Under the pieces are notes generated by a model that was given only the letters and a program-made list of their open reading frames with translations, was not told the DNA's origin and ran no database searches. 13,547 nt of DNA from JACZST01 sp964195155 (lineage in GTDB: Bacteria > Actinomycetota > Acidimicrobiia > Spongiisociales > UBA5794): positions 1 through 13,547 of the forward strand of contig CAXMOP010000070.1 of NCBI GenBank assembly GCA_964195155.1. Reading direction: 5' to 3'. The position numbers and the translations under genes are program-made. The stretch's first letter is position 1. Each line of letters begins with the position of its first letter. This document shows positions 13,029 through 13,547 of this stretch, piece by piece.

Positions 13029-13547
13029 CTACAAGAAATCCAGCACAAGCCGGTTGAACTCCGCCGGCCTTTCCATATTCAGCATGTGAGCTACGTCGTC
13101 CATCTCAACCAGACGGGAGTTAGGGAGGCCATCCTTGAGCAGTTCACCGATGGCGTGAATGTCCGGCGCATCATGTTCACCCAGGAAGACCAGAGCCGGC
13201 GCCTGGATGTCACCCAACCGCTCGATGGCCGGCGGGTCAATTTCCTGGCGCTCGCCGTCGCCTTCGGGCAAGCGAAACGTGTGCAGAATCATGTCATAGG
13301 CGCGGGAGCGAACGGCCGGATCCACCTGTACCGATGGACGCGAGGGGCCATCTACCCACACCTGCGTCCGCAGTTCGGCCGCTTGTTCTTTGTCGCCGCG
13401 GTGGTAGGCATCACGCGCAGCCTCCGCTTTGTCAGCAAACCCGGCCAGCGTGAACTCATAGCCGCCTAAACCGGGGCCAACCAGAACGAGTTTGCCCACC
13501 ATTTCCGGGTAGACAAGGGCGAAATCAAGGGCGATCTTGCCGCCGCC
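13029..13547 (-). CDS. Alpha/beta-hydrolase, C-terminal part (runs off the window)
   Basis: 172 codons plus stop are inside the window; the frame is open to the right edge, so the N-terminus lies outside. The visible part starts within GGGKIALDFALVYPEMVGKLVLVGP, the helix and strand that follow the nucleophile elbow (G-x-S-x-G-G) of alpha/beta-hydrolases, so the Ser nucleophile should lie just off the window. Further on are the catalytic Asp strand PALVFLGEHDAPDI and the catalytic His motif MDDVAHMLNMERP. These are complete and correctly ordered. The substrate is unknown; lipases, esterases and haloperoxidase-like enzymes share the pattern. The internal ATG at 13502 is not the real start because the fold continues upstream of it. 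The gene sits on the presumed element side of the tRNA fragment, so it may be cargo. Confidence 0.88.
   Translation of the reverse strand, partial: GGGKIALDFALVYPEMVGKLVLVGPGLGGYEFTLAGFADKAEAARDAYHRGDKEQAAELRTQVWVDGPSRPSVQVDPAVRSRAYDMILHTFRLPEGDGERQEIDPPAIERLGDIQAPALVFLGEHDAPDIHAIGELLKDGLPNSRLVEMDDVAHMLNMERPAEFNRLVLDFL

Noticed and set aside
12800..13048. A minus-strand 82-codon frame that might be an integrase C-terminus near the att site
   Set aside because: It has no tyrosine-recombinase motifs (no R-H-R, no LGH or catalytic Tyr context) and overlaps the end of the hydrolase gene. The stretch looks like non-coding junction DNA.

Overview
The window looks like a chromosomal stretch of a high-GC actinobacterium, most likely an Acidimicrobiia-type lineage known from environmental genomes. 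The reasons are the high GC content, strongly G/C-ending codons in most genes, Ser/Thr-rich lipoproteins, two-domain META lipoproteins, frequent GTG starts, and several genes with no Shine-Dalgarno sequence but a TANNNT box 6-10 bases before the start codon, the pattern of leaderless mRNAs. This placement is inferred from style, not from a marker gene.

Layout, left to right. 40-2013 (-) is a DUF255/YyaL-type thioredoxin-domain protein. It is divergent from a small two-anchor membrane protein at 2219-2968 (+), and the gap between them carries a tandem TCTTGAC heptamer array. Then, all on +: a cyclopropane-fatty-acid synthase family methyltransferase (3139-4404), a two-domain META lipoprotein (4620-5447), a small acidic hypothetical protein (5489-5785), and an overlapping RDD membrane protein with seven nonapeptide repeats (5772-6809). 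A YbhN/UPF0104-type membrane protein (6965-8029, -) converges on the RDD gene. It is followed by a beta-propeller protein (8175-9311, +), a Thr/Ser-linker lipoprotein (9459-10196, +) and an MFS transporter with different codon use (10390-11580, +). On the minus strand come a cold-shock protein (11861-12064) and a 69-aa hypothetical (12255-12464). Envelope and membrane functions dominate 2-10 kb, but the genes do not form one pathway.

Two structures stand out. First, three copies of a ~106-109 bp element with imperfect terminal inverted repeats (consensus about GRNGGTGTTGAACAAT) lie at 2969-3074, 4405-4513 and 6857-6964. They look like a MITE family inserted at CTAG/TAG targets. One end of every copy abuts the TAG stop codon of a gene, so no reading frame is broken. 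Second, at 12738-12784 (-) there is a tRNA-Val(CAC) cut off at the 5' side of its anticodon stem, still followed by a strong tRNA-type terminator hairpin. This is the signature of the distal attachment site of an element integrated into a tRNA. The geometry puts the element on the right, where there are paired direct repeats resembling integrase arm sites (12867-12910) and an alpha/beta-hydrolase gene (13029-13547, -) that runs off the window. No integrase or transposase gene is visible inside the window.
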